Source of the DNA: Zoogloea sp.
GTDB lineage: Bacteria > Pseudomonadota > Gammaproteobacteria > Burkholderiales > Rhodocyclaceae
Direction: 5' to 3'
NCBI GenBank assembly: GCA_016720685.1
Contig: JADKKC010000032.1
Location: 1-44,749 of the forward strand
DNA length: 44,749 nt
Part shown: piece by piece, positions 15,977 to 30,406 of the stretch
How the letters are laid out: each line of letters begins with the position of its first letter
How positions within the stretch are numbered: the first letter of the stretch is position 1
The notes under the pieces: model-generated
What the model saw: the letters and a program-made list of their open reading frames with translations, nothing else
The model's database searches: none
What the model was told of the DNA's origin: nothing
Position numbers and translations under genes: made by a program

Positions 15977-18475
15977 GTGGCCTCAACGACCGACTCTACC
16001 GACACCCGACATCCAGCCCCGCAGGATTTCCCGCTCGCGCTGTTCGAGCGCTTTCCTGCCCTGATCTGGCGTGCCGACCAATACGCCAGCTGCACCTACG
16101 TCAACCGGACCTGGCTCGAGTTCACCGGCCGCGCGCTTGAGCGGGAGCTCGGTGACGGCTGGACCGCCGGCCTTCATCCGGACGATTTCGACCGCTGCGT
16201 CAGCGCCTACCTGGGGCATTTTGCCGCCCAGACCCCGCTTGAGATGGAATACCGTCTGCGTCGCCACGACGGGGAATACCGCTGGGTCATCGACACCGGA
16301 CGTCCGATCCACGACGAGTCCGGGGCCTTCGCCGGGTTCATCGGCTTCTGCCTGGACATCACCGACCGGCGCAACACCGAGGCCGAACTGCGCGAACGGG
16401 AAACGCACATGAGAACCCTCCTCGCCTCGATGGGCGAAGGCGTCATCATGCGCGACGCCAATGGCATGCTTCAGCTGCACAACGCGACAGCCTCCGAAAT
16501 CCTCGGCCTCTCCGACGCCGAGATGAGCGAACTGCACCTGCAGGGTGACTTCTCCCTCTACCTCGACGAGTACGGCGAGCCGATCAAGCGCAGCGAGATT
16601 CCCGCCATACAGGCTCTCGAAACCGGCAAGCCGGCCTCCGGCATGCTCGGCGTCAACCGCGGCGACGGCACCCGACGCTGGGTGTGGACCAACGCGGTGC
16701 CCCTCTTCGAGGACGAATCCAGCACCGTTCGCGGCGTGGTCACGACGATTGCCGACATCACCGTCAGGCGCAGCCACGAAGAGCAGTTGAAGCTGGCATG
16801 GACTGTTTTCAGCAACAGCATCGAAGCCATCATCGTCACCGACGCCAACGAACGCATCCTGTCGGTCAACCGTGCCTACACCGAGGTCACCGGCTACACC
16901 GAAGCCGAGGCCATCGGAACGACGCCCCCTCTGCTCCGCTCCGGCACCCACGACCAGAGTTTCTACGAGGCCATGTGGCAGGACATCGAGATCCTCGGCT
17001 TCTGGCAGGGCGAGGTGCGCGACCGGAGAAAGGATGGCAGCTTCTACCCCTCTTCCCTGTCGATCAGTGCCGTGCGCGACATGAGCGGACGCCTGACCCA
17101 TTACGTGGCGGTTTTTTCCGATATCACCGAACGCAAGGCCTCCGAGGCGCGCATCGCCTTCCTGGCCCATCACGACCCGCTGACCGGCCTGCCCAACCGG
17201 TCGCTTCTCCACGACCGCCTGGAGCAAGCCCTCGCCAACGCCGCCCGCCAGGGCAACCGCATCGCGCTGCTGTTCCTTGATCTGGACCGCTTCAAGACAA
17301 TCAACGACTCGCTCGGTCACCTGATGGGCGACCAGCTGCTGCAAGGCGTTGCACGGCGGCTCTCGAACTGTGTCCGCGGCACCGACACGGTCAGCCGCCA
17401 GGGCGGCGATGAATTCCTGATCGTGCTCACCGGCGTGGACAGTCCCGACGACGCCGCGCGGGTGGCCGAAAAAATCCTCGTCCAGCTCGAACCGCCCTTC
17501 GAAATCGACAACCAGCAGCTGGGCACATCGTTCTCGATCGGCATCGCCCTCTACCCGGAAGACGGCGCCAGCGTCGAGGTGCTGATGAAAAACGCCGACA
17601 CCGCCATGTACCACGCCAAGGAAAGCGGCCGAAACACCTACCGCTTCTTCGACGAGGTCATGAACGTGAACGCCCTCGAACGCCTGCACCTGGAAAACGG
17701 CCTGCGCCGGGCCATCGAACAACGGGAATTCACGCTCCACTACCAGCCGCAGGTCGACCTCTCGAACAACCGCATCATCGGCGTGGAAGCACTGCTGCGC
17801 TGGTTCAGCGGCGTGATGGGCGGAATTTCGCCAGCCCGCTTCATCCCGCTGGCCGAAGAATGCGGCCTCATCGTGCCGATCGGCGAATGGGTGCTGCAAA
17901 CGGCCTGCCGGCAGGCCCGCAGCTGGCAGGACCAGGGCCTGCCCCCGGTGCCGGTGGCGGTCAATCTGTCGGCGATGCAGTTTCGCCGCACCGACATCGT
18001 CGCCACCGTCGCCCGCGCCCTCGCCGACAGCGGGCTGGACGGCACCTGGCTCGAACTGGAACTGACCGAATCCCTGCTGATGCAATCCGGCCCCGATGTG
18101 GAAGCCATCCTCGGGCGCCTGAAAGCCCTGGGGGTGCGCCTGTCGATCGACGACTTCGGCACCGGCTATTCAAGCCTCGCCTACCTCAAGCGCTTTCCGG
18201 TCGATCGCCTCAAGATCGACCAGAGCTTCGTGCGCGACATCACCGACGATCCGGACGACGCCGCCATCGTGCGCGCCGTCATCCAGCTCGGCCACAGCCT
18301 GCGCCTCGAAGTGATCGCCGAAGGCACCGAAACCCCGGAACAAATGGCGTTTTTGCGCGACGAAGGCTGCTCGGCGGCCCAGGGCTACCTGTTCAGCCCC
18401 CCGCTACCCGCCGACGCCATCACCGAACTCCTGCGTGTTGGCATCCTGCCCGCCGCGCCCATCGTCCCCCACTGA
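15977..18475 (+). CDS. PAS-PAS-PAS-GGDEF-EAL cyclic-di-GMP turnover protein
   Basis: 832 aa, with no membrane segment. Three PAS/PAC sensor repeats lie at about 20-135, 145-265 and 270-390 (PAC-type ends DITDRR, DITVRR, DITERK). The GGDEF domain has an intact GGDEF (476-480) and the inhibitory I-site RGTD five residues before it (467-470). The EAL domain has GVEALLRW (EAL 604-606), ELTESLLM and DDFGTGYSSLAYLKRFPVDRLKIDQSFV region catalytic residues. Both synthase and phosphodiesterase sites look intact, so net activity cannot be told by sight. The GTG at 15977 is the only start that keeps the first PAS whole, but it has no ribosome site. Converges on wbuC. Confidence 0.93.
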   Translation: MASTTDSTDTRHPAPQDFPLALFERFPALIWRADQYASCTYVNRTWLEFTGRALERELGDGWTAGLHPDDFDRCVSAYLGHFAAQTPLEMEYRLRRHDGEYRWVIDTGRPIHDESGAFAGFIGFCLDITDRRNTEAELRERETHMRTLLASMGEGVIMRDANGMLQLHNATASEILGLSDAEMSELHLQGDFSLYLDEYGEPIKRSEIPAIQALETGKPASGMLGVNRGDGTRRWVWTNAVPLFEDESSTVRGVVTTIADITVRRSHEEQLKLAWTVFSNSIEAIIVTDANERILSVNRAYTEVTGYTEAEAIGTTPPLLRSGTHDQSFYEAMWQDIEILGFWQGEVRDRRKDGSFYPSSLSISAVRDMSGRLTHYVAVFSDITERKASEARIAFLAHHDPLTGLPNRSLLHDRLEQALANAARQGNRIALLFLDLDRFKTINDSLGHLMGDQLLQGVARRLSNCVRGTDTVSRQGGDEFLIVLTGVDSPDDAARVAEKILVQLEPPFEIDNQQLGTSFSIGIALYPEDGASVEVLMKNADTAMYHAKESGRNTYRFFDEVMNVNALERLHLENGLRRAIEQREFTLHYQPQVDLSNNRIIGVEALLRWFSGVMGGISPARFIPLAEECGLIVPIGEWVLQTACRQARSWQDQGLPPVPVAVNLSAMQFRRTDIVATVARALADSGLDGTWLELELTESLLMQSGPDVEAILGRLKALGVRLSIDDFGTGYSSLAYLKRFPVDRLKIDQSFVRDITDDPDDAAIVRAVIQLGHSLRLEVIAEGTETPEQMAFLRDEGCSAAQGYLFSPPLPADAITELLRVGILPAAPIVPH

Positions 18476-18505
18476 CACGACTCCCGCTGCGCGGCCTGGC
18501 GGCCC

Positions 18506-18978
18506 TCAGCCGGCCAGCCGGCCCTGCAAGAGCGCCAGATACGCCGGCACACCGGCTTCCCCTTCCGCCGGCGCCCAACCGCCCCATTCGGCCTCGAGCG
18601 GCACCGCGTAAGGCCCGGCCTTCGCCTCGACGAACACCGTGCCGCTCTCCAGCGCCACGATGCAGTGAAACACACCGGGCGGCACGTCATAGCCAAACAC
18701 GGCCGCACCGGGCGCCATCACCCGGGCGTCCAGCACCTGCCCGGCAGCATCGAAAATCAGGGTGCCGAGCCGGCCGCGCAGCACGATGATGGTTTCCGCC
18801 TTGGCCGGATCGAGGTGGCGGTGGGGGCGCACGTAGGAATCCGGCTCCATCGCCACCAGCATGCGGTGGGCCGGCGCCGCGGGATCGGTGTGCAGGTTGT
18901 GATGACTGCGCCGCCGCGGCGCCGCGCGGGCCTTGTCGATCAAGGATTCGATCAGGGTCGCGTCAAGAAAGAAACCGC

Positions 18979-18982
<4 letters not shown>
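18506..18982 (-). CDS. WbuC-family cupin-fold metalloprotein
   Basis: 158 aa with a cupin barrel: motif 1 is PDSYVRPHRHLDPAKAE (His-x-His plus Glu), and motif 2 is PGVFHCIVALESGTVF. This fits the WbuC family, best known beside O-antigen clusters and without an established reaction. Here it sits outside any polysaccharide locus. Its ATG overlaps the dnaE stop (ATGA), so it is the last gene of the dnaE unit and probably translated by coupling. The overlap suggests a constitutive, housekeeping-type expression. Confidence 0.85.
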
Positions 18983-22469
<3,487 letters not shown>

Positions 22470-22501
22470 CCCGCAATTTTACCTGCCGCCCGGCTGCGGT
22501 T

Positions 22502-23815
22502 TCACGTCTCGCCGGAGATTTCTCCGTCTGGGTCGAGCCGGCTCACCAGCAACTGATCGATGCGGTGGTTATCCACATCCATCACCTCGAAACGGTAGCC
22601 GCCAAACTCCACCCGGTCGGTGCGCCTAGGAATCTTGCGCAGGTGATACATCATGAAGCCGGCGATGGTCTCGTAGTTCTCGCTACCGTCGTCGTCGCCG
22701 ATCTCGAGCACGCGCATCACGTCGGCCGCCGTCGTGGCGCCATCGACCAGCCAGCTGCGTTCGTCACGACGGACGATCTGCTCCTCCTGGGCCTGCTCCA
22801 CGTCCGAGCCGACCAGTGCCCGGAAGATGTCGTTGAGGGTGATCACCCCGACCACCAGCGCGTACTCGTTGATGATCACCGCGAAATCCTCCCGCGCCTC
22901 GCGAAAGCGCTCCAGCACCTCGGCGAGGGTGAGCGTATCGGGCAGCGCCAGCAAGGGGTTGATCGGCGCATCGGCCTTCATCGACAGGGACTGCCCCGCC
23001 AGCACCCGGTTGAGCAGATCCTTGGCGTCGACATAGCCCACCACGGTGTCGATCGACGCATCGCACACCGGAAAGCGGTTGAACGGACGGGACGCAATCT
23101 TCTGGCGAATGCTCTCCTCGCTCTCCTGCAGGGTAAAGAACACCACGCTGTCGCGGGTGGTCATCGCCGACGGGGCGCTGCGAAAATCCAGGTCGAAGAC
23201 GTTTTCGATCAGTGCGTGCTCCTGCTCGGCGAGCACGCCCGCATCCGCGCCGGCCTGCACCACCGCGATGATCTCGTCCGGCGTCATGGTGTCGTTGCGC
23301 ACCGTGGGCAGGCCCAGCAGACGGAACAGCCCGTTGGCCGCCTCGTTGTAGACCCACAGGATGGGCCGCAGCCAGCGGATCAGGAAACTCATCGGCCCGG
23401 CCACGGCCATGGCCAGTTTTTCTGGCGCCGCCATGCCGAGGCGCTTGGGCATCAGGTCGGCAAACAGGATGAACAGCGATGTGACCAGCGTGAAGGACAG
23501 CGCGAACGCCAGCGTATCGAGATGCTCCGCGGGCACCAGCGGCCGCAGCAGCCTTGCCAGCCAGGGCGAGAAAGCCTCGTCACCGACAATGCCCCCCATG
23601 ATCGCCACGGCATTGAGCCCGATCTGCACCAGCGTGAAGAAAGGCCCCGGCTGCGCCTGCAGCGCCAGCACCCGCTCCGCCGCCGAATGGCCTTCGTCCG
23701 CCAGCACCGACAGGCGCGCCTTGCGCGACGCGGCAATCGAGATCTCCGACAGCGAAAAAAAGGCGCTGATCCCGACGAGAAGAAGCATGAGCAGGATCTG
23801 CTGAACGATGCCCAT
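22502..23815 (-). CDS. CNNM / CBS-domain hemolysin-family membrane protein
   Basis: 437 aa, three domains: an N-terminal CNNM (DUF21) membrane domain with about four helices (residues ~1-170, start MGIVQQILLMLLLVGISAFFSLSEI), a tandem CBS pair (~200-330, FNRFPVCDASIDTVVGYVDAKDL) and a C-terminal CorC_HlyC domain (~345-430). Members are magnesium/divalent-cation efflux or resistance proteins (CorC, YtfL, YfjD); 'hemolysin' is historical. It lies 27 nt after the rhomboid gene and 32 nt before dnaE, all on one strand. Confidence 0.9.
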   Translation of the reverse strand: MGIVQQILLMLLLVGISAFFSLSEISIAASRKARLSVLADEGHSAAERVLALQAQPGPFFTLVQIGLNAVAIMGGIVGDEAFSPWLARLLRPLVPAEHLDTLAFALSFTLVTSLFILFADLMPKRLGMAAPEKLAMAVAGPMSFLIRWLRPILWVYNEAANGLFRLLGLPTVRNDTMTPDEIIAVVQAGADAGVLAEQEHALIENVFDLDFRSAPSAMTTRDSVVFFTLQESEESIRQKIASRPFNRFPVCDASIDTVVGYVDAKDLLNRVLAGQSLSMKADAPINPLLALPDTLTLAEVLERFREAREDFAVIINEYALVVGVITLNDIFRALVGSDVEQAQEEQIVRRDERSWLVDGATTAADVMRVLEIGDDDGSENYETIAGFMMYHLRKIPRRTDRVEFGGYRFEVMDVDNHRIDQLLVSRLDPDGEISGET

Positions 23816-23842
23816 GACCGACTCCGGTGCCTCGCCAGGCGA

Positions 23843-24976
23843 CTAGGGCCTGGCCGTCTCCATCGACTTGCGCAGGCGCATCTGCAGCAGAATGTTTTCG
23901 GCCTGCACCTGCAACACCCGCGAACGCTCGATCCACACCGTCTGACGTGTTTCGAACGCCTGGGCGAGAGCCTTCAGCGCGTCGCGGCGGGTCGTGGCGT
24001 AATGCACCAGTTCGTCCCGCTGCCACTCCTGTCCGCCAGGGGCCTGACGCCACGAAAGCTGGGTGATCGCCCGATCCCAGCGCGGAATGAAATCGTGTTC
24101 CAGCTTGTCGAGGGCCGCCGCTTCGGTGACACGCCGCAGGCGCAGGGCTTCCATCAGCGCCGCCTGTTCACGAACCAGCTCCTGCTCTTCGAGGGCAAAG
24201 CGCTGCACGGTTTGCTGGTAGGCCGAATCGATCTCGAACTTGCGCACCACCTGGGGTGCCGTCTGCCACAGCCCGGCGCCCAGCAGGGCCGCGGCGAGCA
24301 GGCCGGCCAGCGCCCGCGGCGCCAGCCAGCGCACCGGCCGGGGCGCGATGATCGGCTCGGCAAACGCAGCGCCCAGCACCAACCCGCCCACCAGGCCGCC
24401 CAGGTGGGCGGCATTGTCGATGCCGGGAATCGTGAAACCGGCAAACAGCGAGTAGCCGATGAAACCGAGCGTGCCCGAACGCATCTCGCGGAAAATTTCG
24501 CTTGGAACCGAGCCGCGCTGCAGCAGCAGGTAAGACAACAGCGCGCCATACACACCGAAGATCGCCCCCGACGCGCCGACGCTCACCGGCCCCGGCTTCC
24601 ACCACAGGCTGGCCAGGTTGCCGAGCAGGCCCGCCACGATATAGATCACCGCAAAGCCCCAGCGCCCGAAGAGGCGCTCGACGACCTGCCCCGCCTGATG
24701 CAGCGCGAACATGTTGAGGCCCACGTGAAGCAGCCCGCCGTGCAGGAAAAGCGCCGTGAACAAGCGCCACTCCTCGCCCTTCTGGATCAACGGAGCGAAG
24801 TTGCCGCCCACCCGGATCAGCAAGTCGGCCGGAATCTGCATCGGGCTCATCGACACCGCGGCCAGGAACACGAAAACGAGCGCATTCACAATGACCAGCG
24901 CGCGGGTCACGGTAGCCCGCTCGACGCGGGAAAACAGGATGTTGACGAAGGTATCGTGGTTCAAGAAAGGGGGCAC
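23843..24976 (-). CDS. Rhomboid-family intramembrane serine protease with long helical tail
   Basis: 377 aa. Six or more membrane helices occupy ~25-250. The catalytic serine is in GASGAIFG (Ser136) and the paired histidine in NAAHLGGLVGG (His191). The HGGLLHVGLNMFAL motif (His79, His84, Asn88) is also typical. Residues ~250-377 form a charged, largely helical, coiled-coil-like tail beginning VRKFEIDSAYQQTVQRF, not part of the minimal rhomboid fold. The start is a GTG at 24976. It heads a tight minus-strand run with the CNNM gene, dnaE and wbuC, and is divergent from the GAF-GGDEF gene. Confidence 0.88.
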   Translation of the reverse strand: MPPFLNHDTFVNILFSRVERATVTRALVIVNALVFVFLAAVSMSPMQIPADLLIRVGGNFAPLIQKGEEWRLFTALFLHGGLLHVGLNMFALHQAGQVVERLFGRWGFAVIYIVAGLLGNLASLWWKPGPVSVGASGAIFGVYGALLSYLLLQRGSVPSEIFREMRSGTLGFIGYSLFAGFTIPGIDNAAHLGGLVGGLVLGAAFAEPIIAPRPVRWLAPRALAGLLAAALLGAGLWQTAPQVVRKFEIDSAYQQTVQRFALEEQELVREQAALMEALRLRRVTEAAALDKLEHDFIPRWDRAITQLSWRQAPGGQEWQRDELVHYATTRRDALKALAQAFETRQTVWIERSRVLQVQAENILLQMRLRKSMETARP

Positions 24977-25173
24977 AATCGACTCAGGCAGGGTTTTTGA
25001 TTATACGCAGGGTCGGCGGCCGGCATTTGGATGCGACACCCACCGGATCCTCCGCGCAGCGCAGCGCGATAAGTAAAATTCGTGAGCTATTTCCGACATC
25101 TCGCGTGAACGAGGAGCGAAAGCAAAAGCCATCATATAAAATATCAAGTTGCCCAGAATTGCCCCGGACACCC

Positions 25174-26214
25174 ATGATCCACGTCCTCAAACATGTCGAG
25201 TCCATCACCCAGCACCGTGACCGAACCCTGCTGGAGGTCGGCGTCGCCTCGGCGCTTTTCGAGCTGGTCAAGGCGCGCGAGGTCAATATCTACCGGGTGA
25301 GCGGCGATCACCCGGCGCAGTACCTCGAACGCATCACCCACGTGGGGGCGGATGGCGTGCTCTACTCATCGGAATTCGACGACATCGACGCGGTCGTGCC
25401 GCTCGCCTCGCGGCCGGAAATGGTCGCCTGCGTCGAGCACAGCCAGATCGTTCTCCGCCACAACGAAGACGTCGGCACCTACGTGCATTGTTTCCCGATC
25501 AGCGTGGATCGGGGCGTGCTGGGCGTGCTCGAAGTCAGCTGCGACAAGCCCCTGGCCGACGACGACCTCGGCACGGCGGAAGGCTTCCTGGGCCTTTACC
25601 GAAACTACCTGAGCCTGCTGGACTACAGCGAACGGGACACCCTGACCGGGATGCTCAACCGCAAGACCTTCGACGAAAACCTCGGCAAGATCCTGGCCGG
25701 AATGATCAGCCAGACAGAAAGCGAAGACCCCGGCCGGCACCGCCGACGCCACCACGACGACGGCAGCTACTGGCTGGCAGTGGTCGACGTGGATCACTTC
25801 AAGCGCGTCAACGACCAGTTTGGCCACCTGTACGGCGACGAAGTGCTGCTGCTGCTCGCGCGCATCATGCGTGAAAGCTTCCGCCACCAGGACAAACTGT
25901 TCCGCTTTGGCGGCGAAGAGTTCGTGGTGGTGATCAGGGCCGGCTCGGAACACGAAGTCGAAGCCGCCCTCGAGCGCTTCCGCGCGGCCACCGCCAGCTA
26001 CGCCTTTCCCCAGGTTGGCACGGTGACCGCCAGCGTCGGCTACACCCACATCCTTCCCCACGACACGATTCCGGAGATCGTCGGCCGGGCAGACGAAGCG
26101 CTCTACTTCGCCAAGGAAAACGGCCGCAACCAGATCGCCAACCACGAAGCGCTGTGTGCCGCCGGAAAAATCACTCCCCGCGAGAAGCCCGAGAACGATA
26201 TCGAGCTGTTTTGA
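25174..26214 (+). CDS. GAF-GGDEF diguanylate cyclase
   Basis: 346 aa soluble protein: a GAF-like sensor domain (~1-150), then a GGDEF domain with intact active site RFGGEEF (246-250) and the I-site RHQD five residues before it (237-240), so product inhibition is expected. Unusually, an Arg/His-rich stretch (GRHRRRHHDDGSYW, ~188-200) is inserted early in the GGDEF domain. The ATG at 25174 (MIHVLKHVESITQ) is chosen because the 59 codons upstream are low-complexity and cross the promoter area. An AT-rich TATAAAATAT at 25135-25144 may be the -10 region. Confidence 0.92.
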   Translation: MIHVLKHVESITQHRDRTLLEVGVASALFELVKAREVNIYRVSGDHPAQYLERITHVGADGVLYSSEFDDIDAVVPLASRPEMVACVEHSQIVLRHNEDVGTYVHCFPISVDRGVLGVLEVSCDKPLADDDLGTAEGFLGLYRNYLSLLDYSERDTLTGMLNRKTFDENLGKILAGMISQTESEDPGRHRRRHHDDGSYWLAVVDVDHFKRVNDQFGHLYGDEVLLLLARIMRESFRHQDKLFRFGGEEFVVVIRAGSEHEVEAALERFRAATASYAFPQVGTVTASVGYTHILPHDTIPEIVGRADEALYFAKENGRNQIANHEALCAAGKITPREKPENDIELF

Positions 26215-26246
26215 CGCCCGGAGGGGCAGCAACTGCGCCCCGGGCG
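26215..26246. terminator. GC-rich hairpin between convergent genes
   Basis: CGCCC (26215-26219) pairs with GGGCG (26242-26246) and GGGGC with GCCCC inside it, with a small bulge. There is no T-run, so it is probably a weak or factor-dependent terminator between the diguanylate cyclase and the exported-protein gene. Confidence 0.4.
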
Positions 26247-26270
26247 CTCACTGCCCCACCCCTCTATCTT

Positions 26271-26663
26271 CTACTTCGCCGCAGCCTGAGCCGGCAGATC
26301 CTTCAGGGCCTGCTTGCGCTCGCCGTCCGCGGCATAGATCAGCGCCTGCTGCTCGTCGGTCAGCGGAGCGTTCAGATCCCGCTCCAGAAAACTGTAAATG
26401 CGCGCCAGGCGGTCGGTCAGCCGGCCCTTGGCCGGAATCGCCCTCACCACCTGGGCGTGGGTGGCGCCGGTAATGCTCATCACCTTCTGGATGAAGTTTT
26501 CCTCGATGCGCCGGGTCTCGGCCTGCATGAAGGCAGCCTGCCCCGGCGTGAGCACTGCCGGCACGGGAGGAGCCGGCGGCGCAGCCTGCAGCGACGGAGC
26601 CACGACAAGGGAAACGGACAGCAGCAGGGCACGCAGGCCCGGACAAATTTTTGCAGCGTTCAT
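26271..26663 (-). CDS. Small exported protein, function unknown (130 aa)
   Basis: An N-terminal signal peptide (residues ~1-28, LRALLLSVSLVVAPSLQAA) is followed by a Pro/Ala-rich linker and a helical region with ETRRIEENFIQKVMSI and RLTDRLARIYSFLERDLN. It is probably periplasmic. It begins 2 nt after the quinone oxidoreductase stop, so the two are co-transcribed. I do not recognise a family. Confidence 0.7.
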   Translation of the reverse strand: MNAAKICPGLRALLLSVSLVVAPSLQAAPPAPPVPAVLTPGQAAFMQAETRRIEENFIQKVMSITGATHAQVVRAIPAKGRLTDRLARIYSFLERDLNAPLTDEQQALIYAADGERKQALKDLPAQAAAK

Positions 26664-26665
26664 CT

Positions 26666-27640
26666 TTACGGAATCAGTATGGTCGAACCGGTCGTGCGCC
26701 GCGCTTCCAGCTCACGGTGGGCGGTGGCGGCATCCTTGAGCGGATAGCGCTGGTTGATCGAAAGGCGGACCTGCCCCGACGCCACAACGGCAAAGAGTTC
26801 GTCGGCCATGGCCAGCAGATCCTCGCGCCGGGCGGTGTAGTGGAACAGTGCCGGACGGGTCAGAAACAGGGAACCCATCTTGCTCAGTATGGCCGGCTCA
26901 AAGGCCGGCACCGGGCCGGAGGCGTTGCCGAAGGTCACCATCATGCCCAGCGGCCGCAGGCAGGCCAGGGAATCCATGAAGGTATCCTTGCCGATGGAAT
27001 CGTAGACCACCGGCACGCCTGCTCCGCCGGTGATCTCGCGAACCCGGGCGGAAACGCTCTCGCGCGTATAAACAATGGTGTGGTCGCAGCCGTGCTGGCG
27101 CGCCAGCTCGGCCTTGGCGTCGGAGCTCACGCTGCCGATCACCGTGGCGCCAAGCGCCTTCGCCCACTGGCAAACGATCAAACCCACCCCGCCGGCAGCG
27201 GCGTGGATCAGGATCGTGTCGCCGGGCTGAACCCGGTAGGTGCGGCGCAGCAGATACTGGGCCGTGAGCCCCTGCATCATCATCGCCGCGCCCTGCTCGA
27301 AGGAAAGGCTGTCGTGCAGCTTGACCAGCAGATCGGCGGAAAGGTTGCGGACTTCCGAATAGGCGCCAAGCGCGCCGCCCACGTAGGCAACGCGGTCGCC
27401 GGGGGCAAAACCGCTCACCCCGTCACCGAGCGCCTCGACCACGCCGGCCGCTTCCTGGCCAAGCCCGGACGGCAGCGGCACCGGATAAAGCCCGGAGCGG
27501 TGGTAGGTGTCGATGAAATTGACACCCACGGCCTCATGACGGATACGCACCTCGCCGGCGAGCGGCGGCGGCACGTCGGCCTCGACCCACTGCAGGACTT
27601 CGGGGCCACCGGTGCGTTCAAAGCGGATGAGTCGGGACAT
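26666..27640 (-). CDS. NADPH:quinone oxidoreductase (zinc-independent MDR family)
   Basis: 324 aa, full length for the QorA type of medium-chain dehydrogenase/reductases. The N-terminal GroES-like domain has NFIDTYHRSGLYPVPLPSGLGQEAAG. The Rossmann domain has IHAAAGGVGLIVCQWAKALGATVIGS. The cysteine ligands of zinc-dependent alcohol dehydrogenases are missing, as expected for Qor. It probably reduces quinones or enones with NADPH. A class-A-like palindrome separates it from maeB upstream, and the small exported-protein gene follows directly. Confidence 0.93.
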   Translation of the reverse strand: MSRLIRFERTGGPEVLQWVEADVPPPLAGEVRIRHEAVGVNFIDTYHRSGLYPVPLPSGLGQEAAGVVEALGDGVSGFAPGDRVAYVGGALGAYSEVRNLSADLLVKLHDSLSFEQGAAMMMQGLTAQYLLRRTYRVQPGDTILIHAAAGGVGLIVCQWAKALGATVIGSVSSDAKAELARQHGCDHTIVYTRESVSARVREITGGAGVPVVYDSIGKDTFMDSLACLRPLGMMVTFGNASGPVPAFEPAILSKMGSLFLTRPALFHYTARREDLLAMADELFAVVASGQVRLSINQRYPLKDAATAHRELEARRTTGSTILIP

Positions 27641-27701
27641 GCATCACCTCACGGAACATCGTCGAAACGCGATTGTACCGGAGGCCTTGAGCAAGGCGTC
27701 A

Positions 27702-27756
27702 GACTGAACTCCGACCCACGGGAAGATGCTGGATTCCGTGGGCCGGAGTTCAGTCC
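27702..27756. repeat. Inverted repeat related to class-A REP, downstream of maeB
   Basis: GACTGAACTCCG..CCCACGG on the left mirrors CCGTGGG..CCGGAGTTCAGTC on the right, with one-base offsets, around a 15-nt centre. The motif GGAGTTCAGTC is a variant of the class-A core GGACTTCAGTC. It lies 15 nt past the maeB stop and can act as a transcript-end hairpin. Confidence 0.65.
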
Positions 27757-27770
27757 GGCAAGGCCGTCAA

Positions 27771-30065
<2,295 letters not shown>

Positions 30066-30406
30066 AGTTTGTCTCTGCTCACAGTGTGATTCGATCGCGA
30101 CCCACCGGTGAACGGCCAAGACCAGCGGCAGGTTGCGCGAGCTGGCGGCGGACCGAAAATCGGGAATCGTTACGGATGCCCCGAAACGGGCATTTGAATT
30201 GTCTGACGGAATTGCGCGGGGCACACCTCACGCAGAACCGGGTTTCCGCCGCCGAAGGAGGGGGCGACGAAGACTGCACTTTAGTTATTGTTATACGAGT
30301 TTACCCGACCATGCGCATTTACGCACCTTCGGTAAATACGGAGTCGCCCCGATTGCATGGCACAATCGCGCGCATTCCAAAACGCAAGAGACAAAGGGGA
30401 GAAACG
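30066..30406. other. Divergent intergenic region, maeB / parA
   Basis: 341 bp with no convincing gene. An AT-rich patch at about 30280-30300 (TTAGTTATTGTTATAC) offers -10-like hexamers on both strands. A short hairpin ATGCCC/GGGCAT (30176-30193) lies in the maeB leader. AAGGGGAG at 30394-30401 is a strong ribosome site for parA. Confidence 0.5.

Noticed and set aside
30086..30406. Upstream extension of parA by 107 codons
   Set aside because: The Walker A motif must lie near the N-terminus, and AAGGGGAG precedes the ATG at 30407; the extension covers the divergent promoter region.
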